Shown here piece after piece: positions 34,892 to 44,077 of a stretch of DNA of 64,000 bases. Location: NCBI RefSeq assembly GCF_002980525.1, contig NZ_PVBQ01000005.1:291641-355640 (forward strand). Direction: 5' to 3'. This stretch comes from Sphingobacterium haloxyli (GTDB lineage: Bacteria; Bacteroidota; Bacteroidia; Sphingobacteriales; Sphingobacteriaceae). Each line of letters opens with the position of its first letter. Within the stretch, counting starts at the first letter, position 1. The position numbers and the translations under genes are program-made. The notes under the pieces are model-generated. The model worked only from the letters and a program-made list of their open reading frames with translations. It was not told where the DNA came from and did no database searches.

Positions 34892-36163
34892 TTATTTTGC
34901 TAACCAGGAAACGGGATTCATCGCGGTCTGTCCTTGAAACACACCAAAATTCACGATAGAATATCCAGCATCTGGATCTTCACCTGCTGTACCAATCTGT
35001 TGCCCTCTCCCTACTTTTTGACCACGTCTCACCGACACACTTTTCAGATTGGAATACGAGGTGAAATACTCACCGTGTTTAATAACCACAAAACTTCCGA
35101 TTACTTGTACAACATCCCCTTCGAAAACTGCTTTTACCGATGCGTTGTCCGCTGTTCGAATCGCTACGTCGGAGTTGTCGATCCGCACGTTACGTTCTAC
35201 GGTTTCGAATCCAAAGTTACGCACAATATTTCCTTGAGCCACCGGCCACGGCAAACGTCCGCGATTGGATTTGAAATCTGCTGAGAGCTTAGCTGCTTCC
35301 GGTGTAGAACGCAAGACTTCGCTATCCGACTTCCGAGGTGCAGACTTCTCAACTTCCTCGACGGATTTGCCCGTCCGTTTAGCCTCTGCTTCAGCGGCTT
35401 TTCTTCGCGCTTCTTCTGCGAGTTTGCGTTGTGCTTCAATCTCCCTTCGGATTGCCGCCTGTATCATCGCGTCGATACGTTTCTTTTCCTGTTGCTTCTG
35501 ACTTAACTGGCCTCTGTACGTGGATTCTTCTTTTTTCAACTGACTAAGCTCCTGTGCATGCGCTGATCGGTCTTTGGCAATAATTGCTTTCTCTCCTTCT
35601 TGTTCCTTTAACAGTTTGTTTTGCGTTTCGCGATCGCTCTCCAATTGTGCAATTTTCAGTTCTATTTCCTTCTTGGTCGCTTCAATTTCTGCCACTTTTA
35701 TCTTACGCGCATCGTTAAACTGTTGTAAATATTTTACGCGCTTAAAGGCTTGGTTAAAATCTTTCGACGCGAAAATAAACATCAGTTTATTATACCCATT
35801 TTTGTTCCTAAATGCAAAAAGAATCATTTTTTCATAATCGCTCCGCATCTTTTCCAACTCCGCCTTTAATTGGTTAACCGCTTTCGTATTCTTTTGGATA
35901 TTATTTTTGATAATCCGCAGCTCTGCATTGATCGTCTTGATTTTGTCTTCCCGAAGATTTAATTGGCGACTCAGCGCATTCACCTCTTTTTGAGAAAGCA
36001 ACTTTTCTTGCGTTTTTGCGCGCACAATCTTCATTAACTCGGCAATCTCCGCATCTATCTTTTCCCGTTGCTTTTTTAGTTCTGCACTGCTCTGGGCAGA
36101 AACATACCCTAGTCCAACACCGCAAACAAACAAGAAGCTAAATAGTATTTTTTTTATATCCAT
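34892..36163 (-). CDS. EnvC-like murein hydrolase activator (degenerate LytM)
   Basis: 423 residues from ATG 36163. A signal peptide ends near VSAQ; a long coiled coil covers about 25-225, then an Ala/Glu/Lys linker and a C-terminal M23/LytM domain from about 285. The zinc ligands of active M23 enzymes are not seen: the HxxxD motif is replaced by NVRIDNSD and the HxH end reads YSNL. That matches EnvC-type proteins, which activate N-acetylmuramoyl-L-alanine amidases and do not cut themselves. It follows the DUF4292 gene by 76 bases with its own -7 box. Confidence 0.88.
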   Translation of the reverse strand: MDIKKILFSFLFVCGVGLGYVSAQSSAELKKQREKIDAEIAELMKIVRAKTQEKLLSQKEVNALSRQLNLREDKIKTINAELRIIKNNIQKNTKAVNQLKAELEKMRSDYEKMILFAFRNKNGYNKLMFIFASKDFNQAFKRVKYLQQFNDARKIKVAEIEATKKEIELKIAQLESDRETQNKLLKEQEGEKAIIAKDRSAHAQELSQLKKEESTYRGQLSQKQQEKKRIDAMIQAAIRREIEAQRKLAEEARRKAAEAEAKRTGKSVEEVEKSAPRKSDSEVLRSTPEAAKLSADFKSNRGRLPWPVAQGNIVRNFGFETVERNVRIDNSDVAIRTADNASVKAVFEGDVVQVIGSFVVIKHGEYFTSYSNLKSVSVRRGQKVGRGQQIGTAGEDPDAGYSIVNFGVFQGQTAMNPVSWLAK

Positions 36164-36199
36164 GAACCGTTTTTCTCTATATCTCGGCAAACAAGCCTA

Positions 36200-36207
36200 C
36201 AAAAATA
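36200..36207 (-). promoter_or_regulatory. -7 box of the EnvC-like gene
   Basis: TATTTTTG on the minus strand, 36 bases before ATG 36163. Confidence 0.5.
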
Positions 36208-36239
36208 AAGATTATTTTGTGCTTTTATTGTGATAATCA

Positions 36240-37022
36240 CTAATTTATTACTTTGTATCTACTAGAAACAGAAAAAGGCATCTCTATATTTTCGTTAAAA
36301 GCCACGCGGTTATAACCTAATTGTACTTTTAATGACACTTCCTCTCCCACGATATTTAACGCTACATTCCGCGGAAAATTATACCCAACCGTTTTAGCAT
36401 AATCTCCATAAAAAGCTTCGAGATTGTGTGTTCCTCCCACTTCTTGTAAGACAAAGTTAAATGGCCTGTTTTCCTTGTTTATCCGATACTGATAGGATAA
36501 CTGTTCCTTAATCCCAACCACGATAAACTCATCCGTAGCGCTAGCTACCTGTACATTTTCGGTACGTAACAAGTTAGAGGACACATTTGCCATTAGTAAA
36601 TCCTGTAACGTAGCAAACGTAACGCCTCGATTTGTATAATTATATATGTACGAAAAAGGCTTTGCGATATACTCTCCCTGAAATTTATTGAGTATTTTAA
36701 CACTATCTGGTGTAATTAAAATGCGAGCCACTTCGACCCCAAGTATCGCCGTCACCGATAACCATATCGCCTTATTTCGTTCTATGCGGACATTCAATGT
36801 AACGTCATGCGCATTCTTACCCATCTCGATTTTTGCTTTTGCTCGTCCGGAAAACGTATGAAAATCCAGATTATTCATTTCAAAAGTCTTGATACTTGCT
36901 GCACTCGCTGCACTGATTTCCGTTGGTGTATCAGGAGATGGCATCGCTATTTTTCGTTTCGTTTTACAAGAAGTAAAAATCAATGCACCTATTGCCAACG
37001 TTATAATTATTCTACTCCACAT
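36240..37022 (-). CDS. DUF4292 lipoprotein
   Basis: 260 residues with a lipoprotein signal peptide: lipobox LIFTSC, Cys at residue 19. The rest is a beta-rich domain of the DUF4292 type (FSGRAKAKIEMG, FSYIYNYTNRGVTF), which resembles LolA/LolB-like folds. Function unknown. It overlaps the upstream TPR gene by 11 bases, and in Bacteroidota this TPR, DUF4292 and EnvC order is recurrent (from memory), suggesting an envelope-assembly role. Confidence 0.85.
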   Translation of the reverse strand: MWSRIIITLAIGALIFTSCKTKRKIAMPSPDTPTEISAASAASIKTFEMNNLDFHTFSGRAKAKIEMGKNAHDVTLNVRIERNKAIWLSVTAILGVEVARILITPDSVKILNKFQGEYIAKPFSYIYNYTNRGVTFATLQDLLMANVSSNLLRTENVQVASATDEFIVVGIKEQLSYQYRINKENRPFNFVLQEVGGTHNLEAFYGDYAKTVGYNFPRNVALNIVGEEVSLKVQLGYNRVAFNENIEMPFSVSSRYKVIN

Positions 37023-38727
37023 AACTTTCTGTTGCTATTTTCGACTTTAACTTTTCCACATCTATACCACTTCCATCGCGCATGGTCAAAGCCTTTTTCC
37101 ACTTCCTTATTGCTTCCTTGCTATTACCGGACTTAAACAGTATATCGCCATAATGTTCATAGAGTACTGCTGATGGAGAAGACCCTTGCACAGCCTTTTC
37201 GATCCATTTTAACGCCTCTTTATAGTTTTCTTGCTTAAAGAGTACCCACGCGTAAGTATCTTGAAAGGTGCTCGAACCCGGCTCCAATTCGTTTGACTGT
37301 CTAGACAACTTCTCCGCCAGTTCTAATTTCTCGTTACGTTCCGCTAAATAATACGCATAATTGTTCATTGCTGTTGCGTTCGTGCTATCCAATTTAATAG
37401 CTTCTTCATAGGCAACATCAGACACTTCGGCCATCTCCAACTTATGATATAAATCACCAAGACCTGCGTAGATAAGCGATTGTAAATATGTATTTTCCGC
37501 TCCGCTATTATCCAGCGCCGCTTCCATAAACTTACGGGCATTATCCCCGTCATCCTTGACCATGTATGCTAACCCTGTAAAGTAGAGAAGCATTGGGTTA
37601 TTCGGATTTGCTTCTAATGCTTCCAGGCCGTGATTAACGGCTTGGTCTACCTCGTTAAGCGCCATTTCCACATTCATCAACATGCGCCAAGCGTCGATGT
37701 GTGCTCTGTTAATCCCTACTGCGGTAAGAAACAGCGACCGCGCTTCCTGCAGATTTCCCCTCCGCCAAAGCACATCTCCTTTCGCTACATGGCTATCCGC
37801 AATGCGTGGGTGTTTTAACACCAATATATTTGCCAAATCCTGAATCTGCCCTAACGGCAGTTCGGACTTGCCACTCAAAAGCGTAAACATGACACGATGT
37901 TTATCCATATAGTTAACATCTGGCGATTCAAATGCTTTTCGCAAGGCTTCAAATGCCTGTCTGTCTTTCTTTCCTGCTGTATAGGCGTCTGCAAGGTCTA
38001 AATACAACAGGTGGTCGTTCGTATTCGCTAACCCTTGCTCCAATATTTGTATAGCCTGTTTGGATGAATTCCTTTCCATGTAAATGAAGCCTAGGGTACT
38101 ATACACTTGACGAAGGGTGGAGTTATTCTTTAGTCGTGGTAATAGTATTTTTTCCGCCTCTTGCTTCCTGTTCAAATCAACCAGCATCTCTGCCTTCATA
38201 ACATCCAAGGTATCAGAACTTCCAAATTTCGCAACAGCCTCATCATAGACCTGCAAAGCTTCGTCTGATTGCTTAGAAGCATGCAATAATAACATCTTCT
38301 CCCGGTACAAAGATGCATTGTCCGGATATACACCAATTGCACGGTCGATCACTGGAATCGCTCCAGCGATATTTCCCTGACTTTTATGCAACTCAACAAG
38401 ATAGTTGAGATATAATATATGCTTTGGTTCTATTTCCAGGGCTTTCTCGGCCAAAGGAACAGCGACATCAAAATTTCGTGCCTGTCCGTACAACAGTGCC
38501 TTTGCATAATATACTTCTGCCGCATCGGGATATTTTGCGAGGATATCGTCTAATTTTTCGATAGCTCCGGCCAAATCTCCCGTACGAAGTTTCTCCTCTA
38601 CCTCAACCAACAATTGCTTATAAGGTTTCTCTTCAATTTGTCCCTGTTGTGCATAAATATTCAAAGTGTAAAACAATCCCGCGATGACAAGTAATCCTAT
38701 ATAAGCTACTTTTTTATACATATTCAT
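37012..38727 (-). CDS. Secreted tetratricopeptide-repeat protein
   Basis: 571 residues. A signal peptide (start MNMYKKVAYIGLL, or the ATG two codons later) ends near IYAQ. About twelve to fourteen TPR units follow, for instance AAEVYYAKALLYGQARNF and AMNNYAYYLAERNEKLELAE. TPR proteins are scaffolds; no catalytic domain is present. It is first in the TPR-DUF4292 pair, which overlap by 11 bases, and probably acts in the periplasm with the lipoprotein. Confidence 0.88.
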   Translation of the reverse strand: MNMYKKVAYIGLLVIAGLFYTLNIYAQQGQIEEKPYKQLLVEVEEKLRTGDLAGAIEKLDDILAKYPDAAEVYYAKALLYGQARNFDVAVPLAEKALEIEPKHILYLNYLVELHKSQGNIAGAIPVIDRAIGVYPDNASLYREKMLLLHASKQSDEALQVYDEAVAKFGSSDTLDVMKAEMLVDLNRKQEAEKILLPRLKNNSTLRQVYSTLGFIYMERNSSKQAIQILEQGLANTNDHLLYLDLADAYTAGKKDRQAFEALRKAFESPDVNYMDKHRVMFTLLSGKSELPLGQIQDLANILVLKHPRIADSHVAKGDVLWRRGNLQEARSLFLTAVGINRAHIDAWRMLMNVEMALNEVDQAVNHGLEALEANPNNPMLLYFTGLAYMVKDDGDNARKFMEAALDNSGAENTYLQSLIYAGLGDLYHKLEMAEVSDVAYEEAIKLDSTNATAMNNYAYYLAERNEKLELAEKLSRQSNELEPGSSTFQDTYAWVLFKQENYKEALKWIEKAVQGSSPSAVLYEHYGDILFKSGNSKEAIRKWKKALTMRDGSGIDVEKLKSKIATESYVE

Positions 38728-38840
38728 TCAAATTTCTTCCTGTTTATTATAATGGAACAAACCTCCACTTTATAAAGATGACAAAAAAAAGCAAAAGTTT
38801 AGCGTTTGTATCTTAAAATAGGTTAAATTTTAAGAATACG

Positions 38841-38880
38841 GGTAAAAACAAAGCCTGTCCATTATCCGGACAGGCTAAAT
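38841..38880 (-). terminator. Terminator of tsf
   Basis: AGCCTGTCC (38852-38860) pairs with GGACAGGCT (38868-38876), followed on the minus strand by TTTGTTTTT. It is 48 bases past the tsf stop. Confidence 0.75.
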
Positions 38881-38923
38881 CTTTATTAAGCATTCTGGCA
38901 AAAAATATCTTTTGCCGCCGAAA

Positions 38924-39760
38924 TTATGCGCCTAACTGTACACGCTTAAATGCTGTAACTGTCAAGCCCTTAGAAACAGAATCCAAGAATTGAGCAATAT
39001 TTTTTGAAGAGTCTTTTACAAACTCTTGGTTCAACAAAGTCGTGTCTTTGAAGAACTTGTTCAATTTACCTTGCGCAATCTTTTCTGCCATTTCAGCTGG
39101 TTTTCCCTCTGCAATGATTTGCTCTTTTGCGATGGCGATCTCGCGATCGATGGTTTCTTGATCTACACCATCTTTATCAATAGCAACAGGATTCATGGCT
39201 GCAATTTGCATTGCCACATCTTTACCAGCATCATCAGCACCAGCTGCATCTGCGGATAGACCCACCAATACACCTAAACGATAGTTACCGTGGATATACG
39301 CAATCACTTTCTCAGCAGAAACTGACTCGTATTTCGAGATATCGATTTTTTCACCGATTACGCCTGTTTGTTCAATTAAAGCATCGGCAATATGCTTACC
39401 ATCTAATGTTAGCGCTTTCAGTTCATCTACAGAAGTAGGGTTATTTTGCAACGCAACGTCAGCGATTTTCTCTGCGAAAGCTACGAAATCTGCATTTTTC
39501 GCTACAAAGTCTGTCTCACAGTTTACCTCTACCACAATACCTGATTTACCATCAGCAGCAGCCTTAGCGATAACCACACCTTCGTTAGAATCGCGATCCT
39601 GACGGCTCGCAGCCACTTTAGCGCCTTTTTTACGCAAGTAGTCGATAGCTGCTTCGAAATCACCATTTGATTCTACTAACGCTTTTTTACAATCCATCAT
39701 ACCAGCGCCAGTTTGTTGACGCAATTTGTTTACATCTGATGCAGAAATTTGTACTGACAT
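38924..39760 (-). CDS. tsf: Elongation factor Ts
   Basis: 278 residues. The N-terminal UBA-like domain has VNKLRQQTGAGMMDCKKALVES, and the core has VEVNCETDFVAKN, the site that meets EF-Tu. EF-Ts exchanges GDP for GTP on EF-Tu. It follows rpsB, but about 260 bases with a terminator-like stem and a separate TATATTTG box lie between, so it is at least partly transcribed on its own. Confidence 0.97.
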   Translation of the reverse strand: MSVQISASDVNKLRQQTGAGMMDCKKALVESNGDFEAAIDYLRKKGAKVAASRQDRDSNEGVVIAKAAADGKSGIVVEVNCETDFVAKNADFVAFAEKIADVALQNNPTSVDELKALTLDGKHIADALIEQTGVIGEKIDISKYESVSAEKVIAYIHGNYRLGVLVGLSADAAGADDAGKDVAMQIAAMNPVAIDKDGVDQETIDREIAIAKEQIIAEGKPAEMAEKIAQGKLNKFFKDTTLLNQEFVKDSSKNIAQFLDSVSKGLTVTAFKRVQLGA

Positions 39761-39809
39761 GTTTTTATTTCTTTAATAATTTTAAGATTCGACAGCCTGA
39801 CAAGTATAA

Positions 39810-39817
39810 CAAATATA
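39810..39817 (-). promoter_or_regulatory. -7 box of tsf
   Basis: TATATTTG on the minus strand, 49 bases before ATG 39760, inside the rpsB-tsf gap. Confidence 0.55.
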
Positions 39818-39935
39818 TACAACGCAGGCATTAAACTTTTGTTAAATAAAGGAAAACCCTCATGAAACATTTCCGCTGGCCAGATAAAAGCACAACAAGG
39901 CTTCTTTTCTATCCTTTGAAAATATACAATCTAAG

Positions 39936-40006
39936 AAAAAAACCGGACAAACCTGGATAGACTCCGTGAAGCAGGGCTCCATAAAGACTAACACTTGTTT
40001 ATCCGG
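39936..40006 (-). terminator. Long-loop terminator between rpsB and tsf
   Basis: CCGGATAAAC (minus, 40006-39997) pairs with GTTTGTCCGG (39952-39943), one G-U pair, around a 44-nt loop, followed by seven T (39942-39936). The G-U pair forms only in the minus-strand RNA, supporting that direction. Confidence 0.7.
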
Positions 40007-40024
40007 CTTTAATACGGAGAAATA

Positions 40025-40831
40025 TTATTCTCCGTCTTTTGCTTTACGAGGACGTTTTCCAGTGTTAGCTTCTTCAGCTTCACCGTTGTCTACCGCAGCC
40101 TTAGCAGCCGCAGCTTCTTTTTCAGCTTCCTCTTCCTTATCGCGTTTGCGTTCATCCAAACCTTCTTGGATTGCTTTTCCGATAATTTCAGCAATCAAAC
40201 TGATCGATTTTGTTGCATCATCATTTGCCGGAATAGGAAAATCGATATTAGAAGGATCTGAGTTTGTATCGACCATTGCAAAAGTAGGAATGTTCAACTT
40301 AATTGCTTCTGAAACCGCGATATGTTCTTTTTTCACATCGATGATAAACAAAGCTGCAGGCAAACGGTTCAAGTCAGCGATACCTCCTAAAAGGCTTTCC
40401 AGCTTGATACGCTCACGTTGAATCATCAACTTCTCTTTTTTAGACAATACGGCGTACGTACCATCTTTTTGCATCTTGTCGATGTTGGACATCTTCTTGA
40501 TAGACTTACGCACTGTTGCAAAGTTTGTAAGCATTCCTCCCAACCATCTTTCTGTTACGAAAGGCATGTTTACAGCTTTCGCCTGTTCAGAGATTATTTC
40601 TTTTGCTTGTTTTTTCGTTGCTACGAATAATACTTTACGACCCGACTTTACGATTTGCTTGATAGCTGAAGCAGCTTCTTCTAATTTCGTTAGCGTTTTG
40701 TTCAAGTCGATGATATGAATACCATTGCGTTCCATGAAAATGTACTTAGCCATTTTCGGATCCCACTTACGAGTAAGGTGACCAAAGTGAACACCTGCAT
40801 CCAATAATTCTTGATATGTTGTTCTTGCCAT
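40025..40831 (-). CDS. rpsB: 30S ribosomal protein S2
   Basis: 268 residues. Bacterial uS2 marks are present: LLDAGVHFGHLTRKWDPKMAKYIF at the start, RWLGGMLTNF and the C-terminal FPIPANDDA. An alanine/lysine/glutamate-rich tail of about 40 residues extends the usual core. The start has a full Shine-Dalgarno AAAGGAGG 8 bases upstream, rare in this phylum. It is third in the rplM-rpsI-rpsB operon, 18 bases after rpsI. Confidence 0.97.
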   Translation of the reverse strand: MARTTYQELLDAGVHFGHLTRKWDPKMAKYIFMERNGIHIIDLNKTLTKLEEAASAIKQIVKSGRKVLFVATKKQAKEIISEQAKAVNMPFVTERWLGGMLTNFATVRKSIKKMSNIDKMQKDGTYAVLSKKEKLMIQRERIKLESLLGGIADLNRLPAALFIIDVKKEHIAVSEAIKLNIPTFAMVDTNSDPSNIDFPIPANDDATKSISLIAEIIGKAIQEGLDERKRDKEEEAEKEAAAAKAAVDNGEAEEANTGKRPRKAKDGE

Positions 40832-40849
40832 TTTTTGATCCTCCTTTGA

Positions 40850-41236
40850 TTAACGTTTACTGAATTGGAATCTTCTACGTGCTTTACGACGTCCTGGTTT
40901 CTTACGCTCTACCATACGGTCATCGCGTGTCATCAAGCCTTTTGCACGTAGCGCTGGTTTTACTTCTGGGTCTAGCTCCACCAAAGCTTTAGCAATTGCT
41001 AAACGTACAGCTTCGGCTTGGCCTTTGACACCACCACCATCGACGTTAACTTTCACATCAAAATTCCCTGCAACACCCGCCACCTCAATAGACTGGGTAA
41101 CAATGTATTGCAATGGCAATGTTGGGAAATATGTTTTATAATCTTTACCGTTTACGGTAATGTTTCCGCTACCAGCTGATAAGTAAATGCGGGCAACAGC
41201 TGTTTTTCTTCTTCCTGAAGTATTCGTTGTTGACAT
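40850..41236 (-). CDS. rpsI: 30S ribosomal protein S9
   Basis: 128 residues with the family end MVERKKPGRRKARRRFQFSKR, whose final Lys-Arg reaches the P-site tRNA, and the start NTSGRRKTAVARIYL. A strong Shine-Dalgarno AAGGAGAG lies 5-7 bases before the ATG. It follows rplM by 11 bases, the conserved L13-S9 pair. Confidence 0.97.
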   Translation of the reverse strand: MSTTNTSGRRKTAVARIYLSAGSGNITVNGKDYKTYFPTLPLQYIVTQSIEVAGVAGNFDVKVNVDGGGVKGQAEAVRLAIAKALVELDPEVKPALRAKGLMTRDDRMVERKKPGRRKARRRFQFSKR

Positions 41237-41247
41237 ATTTGCTCTCC

Positions 41248-41691
41248 TTAAAATTTAACTGGTTTTGGTTGTTGTGCCTCATGTTTGTGCTCTGTCCCAG
41301 CATAAACATAAAGGTTTTTGAATAATTGACGACCTAAACGGTTTTTAGGTAACATTCCTCGAACCGCTTTTTCAACAAGGCGTTCTGGATGTTTAGCTAA
41401 CAACTCTTTTGGAGAGGTAAAGCGCTGACCACCTGGGTAGCCTGTGTAACGTGTGTACACTTTCTCGCTTAACTTGTTTCCAGTCAACTTAACTTTGTCT
41501 GCATTGATAACAATCACGTTATCTCCACAGTCTACGTGTGGGGTGAACTCCGGCTTATGCTTGCCACGAATTACTTTCGCAATCTGGCTTGCTAAGCGCC
41601 CCAAAATCTCTCCTTCAGCGTCAACAACAATCCACTCCTTGTTAACGGTGTTTTTGTTGGCAGAGACAGTTTTGTAACTTAACGTATTCAC
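41248..41691 (-). CDS. rplM: 50S ribosomal protein L13
   Basis: 147 residues with [25 protein letters not shown] and the conserved [20 protein letters not shown]. The start codon is GTG at 41691, with no Shine-Dalgarno, unlike the next two genes. It is the first gene of the rplM-rpsI-rpsB operon, with a near-perfect promoter upstream. Confidence 0.97.
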   Translation of the reverse strand: MNTLSYKTVSANKNTVNKEWIVVDAEGEILGRLASQIAKVIRGKHKPEFTPHVDCGDNVIVINADKVKLTGNKLSEKVYTRYTGYPGGQRFTSPKELLAKHPERLVEKAVRGMLPKNRLGRQLFKNLYVYAGTEHKHEAQQPKPVKF

Positions 41692-41759
41692 TTGCTTTTG
41701 CTTAAATTAAATAATTAATAAAATATTCTATCTTCTTGTAATCCCTACAATAAGGTCTG

Positions 41760-41791
41760 CAAAGGTACAATAATGAATTTTAAAAAGCAAA
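41760..41791 (-). promoter_or_regulatory. Promoter of the rplM-rpsI-rpsB operon
   Basis: TTTG (41791-41788), 20-nt spacer, TACCTTTG (41767-41760): an almost ideal Bacteroidota -33/-7 promoter. The leader to the GTG is about 60 nt. Confidence 0.8.
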
Positions 41792-41801
41792 ACATTTTAT
41801 C

Positions 41802-41809
41802 TAAGTTTG
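41802..41809 (+). promoter_or_regulatory. -7 box of the SGNH hydrolase gene
   Basis: TAAGTTTG, exact TAnnTTTG, 22 bases before ATG 41832. It is back to back with the rplM promoter, only 10 bases from its -33 element. Confidence 0.5.
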
Positions 41810-41831
41810 GGGGACCTCATCTTTAATAACT

Positions 41832-42902
41832 ATGCGAACGAAATATCTCTTGATCATTGTCGGATTATTAAGCAGCCTTTCAGGTATAAAAGCCCAACAG
41901 GTCATTCCATCCTCCAAACTCACCATCCAAGGCAGGGCGTTTACGGAAAACCTTGGTTTTCATCGAATAGACACCACAAAATACGAGAATCTCCCCCCCG
42001 CCGTAAAGAAATTATTTACGCATTCGGCAGGGCTGTTTGTCACGTTCCGTACGAATAGCGCGAAGCTCTCTATAGATTGGGAAACCGCCGACGCCGCATT
42101 AGCTAACAACTCCACTCCCATCATGTCCCGCGGATTTGACGCTTATGTAAAAGAGTCCGACGGTTGGCGCTTCGCTGGTGTGGCACGCCCAAACCTAAAG
42201 AACGTAGCGAGCCGTTTTACGATCGTCGAAAACATGGAGAAAACAGAAAAGGAATTCCTACTGTATTTTCCGCTTTATAAAGAACTCCGATCGTTTCAGC
42301 TTCACATCGACGAACACGCAACCTTTTTCCCTACCGTGCAGCAGTTTGATAAAAAAATAATTGTTTACGGTTCCAGCATCGTACATGGTGCATCGGCTAG
42401 TCGTCCGGGCTTGGCGTATCCAGCGAAGATATCACGTGGTATAAATGCGGATGTCATCAATATGGGTGTCAGTGGAAACGCAAAGATGGAACTGGGAGTT
42501 GCCCAAATGATAAACGACATTCAAGATGTAGATTTGATTGTCCTAGATTGTGTACCTAACTGTTCGCCTCAGCAAGTTACGGAGCGCACTTTTGCTTTCG
42601 TACAGGAACTTCGGAAAGCACATCCCCATACGCCAATCCTGCTGATAGAGAGTATTATTAGACAAATCGGAAATTACAACCTCGAATGGAAGAAAAAGCG
42701 ACATGAACAAAACATCAATTTCAAAGCAGAATATGAACGATTACTTGCAGCAGGTTATAAGAATCTCTTCTACTTGCCAGCAGATCACCTTATTGGGGAT
42801 GACTACGAAGGCACTGTGGATGGCACTCATCCAACAGATGTCGGTTTCGAGCGCATGGTAAAAATCATTCAGCCAGAAATAGAACAGATATTGAAGCGAT
42901 AG
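41832..42902 (+). CDS. Secreted SGNH/GDSL hydrolase family protein
   Basis: 356 residues with a signal peptide ending near IKAQQ. An N-terminal beta-sandwich domain (about 25-160) precedes an SGNH hydrolase domain with the nucleophile Ser in IIVYGSSIVHGASASRPG, Gly/Asn in MGVSGNAKMELG, and the final Asp-His dyad in DGTHPTDVGFERM. This two-domain layout is found in carbohydrate esterases that deacetylate polysaccharides; the substrate is unknown. A terminator is not obvious, and the next gene starts 87 bases on. Confidence 0.87.
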   Translation: MRTKYLLIIVGLLSSLSGIKAQQVIPSSKLTIQGRAFTENLGFHRIDTTKYENLPPAVKKLFTHSAGLFVTFRTNSAKLSIDWETADAALANNSTPIMSRGFDAYVKESDGWRFAGVARPNLKNVASRFTIVENMEKTEKEFLLYFPLYKELRSFQLHIDEHATFFPTVQQFDKKIIVYGSSIVHGASASRPGLAYPAKISRGINADVINMGVSGNAKMELGVAQMINDIQDVDLIVLDCVPNCSPQQVTERTFAFVQELRKAHPHTPILLIESIIRQIGNYNLEWKKKRHEQNINFKAEYERLLAAGYKNLFYLPADHLIGDDYEGTVDGTHPTDVGFERMVKIIQPEIEQILKR

Positions 42903-42989
42903 AGGCGCAGATATGGAATACCGAAAAAAGCATATTAGATTTCAAAACCTAACGCTAATTATGTATTTTGTGCCGTATATCGACGAGCG

Positions 42990-44075
42990 ATGAAATACAA
43001 ACAAATTAACAACAACTCCATCAATCAGATTATGCTGATCCTGATCATTGTCTTGATATTGATCCTCGTTTTCAGCAGCCTATCCTATTATTTGCCCGGA
43101 TTTTTGGGCGCTATTACGCTTTATATCTTGTTCCGTAAGTCGTATTTTCATCTTACAGAAGTTCGCCGATGGAGCAAGCCATTGGCTAGTATCTTTTTCA
43201 TCGTGTTATCAATTGTATTTATCGTACTGCCTCTTTGGGCACTTATTGATTATCTGATTGCGCAACTTAACAGCTTTTTGGGGAATCGCGAAGAAATTGT
43301 GCAAAAGTTTAATATGCTGAAGGAATACATGGCCGATAAACCTCTCTTAAAAGATATCGATATGTCGGACGCCGCTTTACTAACTTTCTTGCAAAATTTA
43401 ACCCGCTATGTCCCCAGCATCTTAAATTCGGTCGCTGAGGTCGCGATCAATATAGTCGTAGCACTCTTCGTACTGTATTTTATGCAGGTGCATTCAAAAA
43501 GGATGGAAATCACAATTTACCGTGCCCTTCCATTCAGCCGCATGAGTAAGCAAGAGATATGGGACGAAGTAAATATGATGGTACGCTCAAATGCGCTCGG
43601 CATTCCTATCCTCGGATTTTTCCAAGGTGTGGTTGCGATAGTCGGGTATTGGATTTTCGGGGTTGAAAGTTATATTTTACTTGGGCTGCTGACGGGAGTG
43701 GCTTCTATTATTCCGATTTTGGGAACGATGGCGATTTACGTCCCCATCTGCCTGGTCGCATTCGCAACGGGTTCACTCGGCAACGCCATTGGTTTAACCC
43801 TTTATTGCTTCTTTTTAGTAGGCGGAATCGATAACATTTTACGCTTTACTATCTTAAAAACCATTGGAAATGTCCCACCGATGATCACTGTATTTGGCGT
43901 ACTGCTAGGTTTGAATCTCTTCGGCATGCTTGGGCTTATTTTTGGACCGTTGATCCTCTCCTCTATTGGCGTACTGATCAAAGTATACAGCAATGAATAC
44001 GGAAAGGGTATTGTGCGGGATTACAGTCGTCCGCGTGTACTGCAACAAAAGGACTCACCCGATGAAAACGGATAA
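42990..44075 (+). CDS. AI-2E family transporter (UPF0118 permease)
   Basis: 361 residues, seven to eight membrane helices. The C-terminal half shows the family signature: IPILGFFQGVVAIVGYWIFGV, then IPILGTMAIYVPICLVAFATG and a final LNLFGMLGLIFGPLIL. Members have been linked to autoinducer-2 export or to Na+/H+ exchange; the role here is not known. It ends 2 bases before the folC stop on the other strand. Confidence 0.88.
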   Translation: MKYKQINNNSINQIMLILIIVLILILVFSSLSYYLPGFLGAITLYILFRKSYFHLTEVRRWSKPLASIFFIVLSIVFIVLPLWALIDYLIAQLNSFLGNREEIVQKFNMLKEYMADKPLLKDIDMSDAALLTFLQNLTRYVPSILNSVAEVAINIVVALFVLYFMQVHSKRMEITIYRALPFSRMSKQEIWDEVNMMVRSNALGIPILGFFQGVVAIVGYWIFGVESYILLGLLTGVASIIPILGTMAIYVPICLVAFATGSLGNAIGLTLYCFFLVGGIDNILRFTILKTIGNVPPMITVFGVLLGLNLFGMLGLIFGPLILSSIGVLIKVYSNEYGKGIVRDYSRPRVLQQKDSPDENG

Positions 44076-44077
44076 AA

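Noticed and set aside
39861..39959. 32-codon frame MKHFRWPDKS on the plus strand between rpsB and tsf
   Set aside because: Antisense to the terminator and tsf promoter, no ribosome site, no resemblance to known leader peptides.
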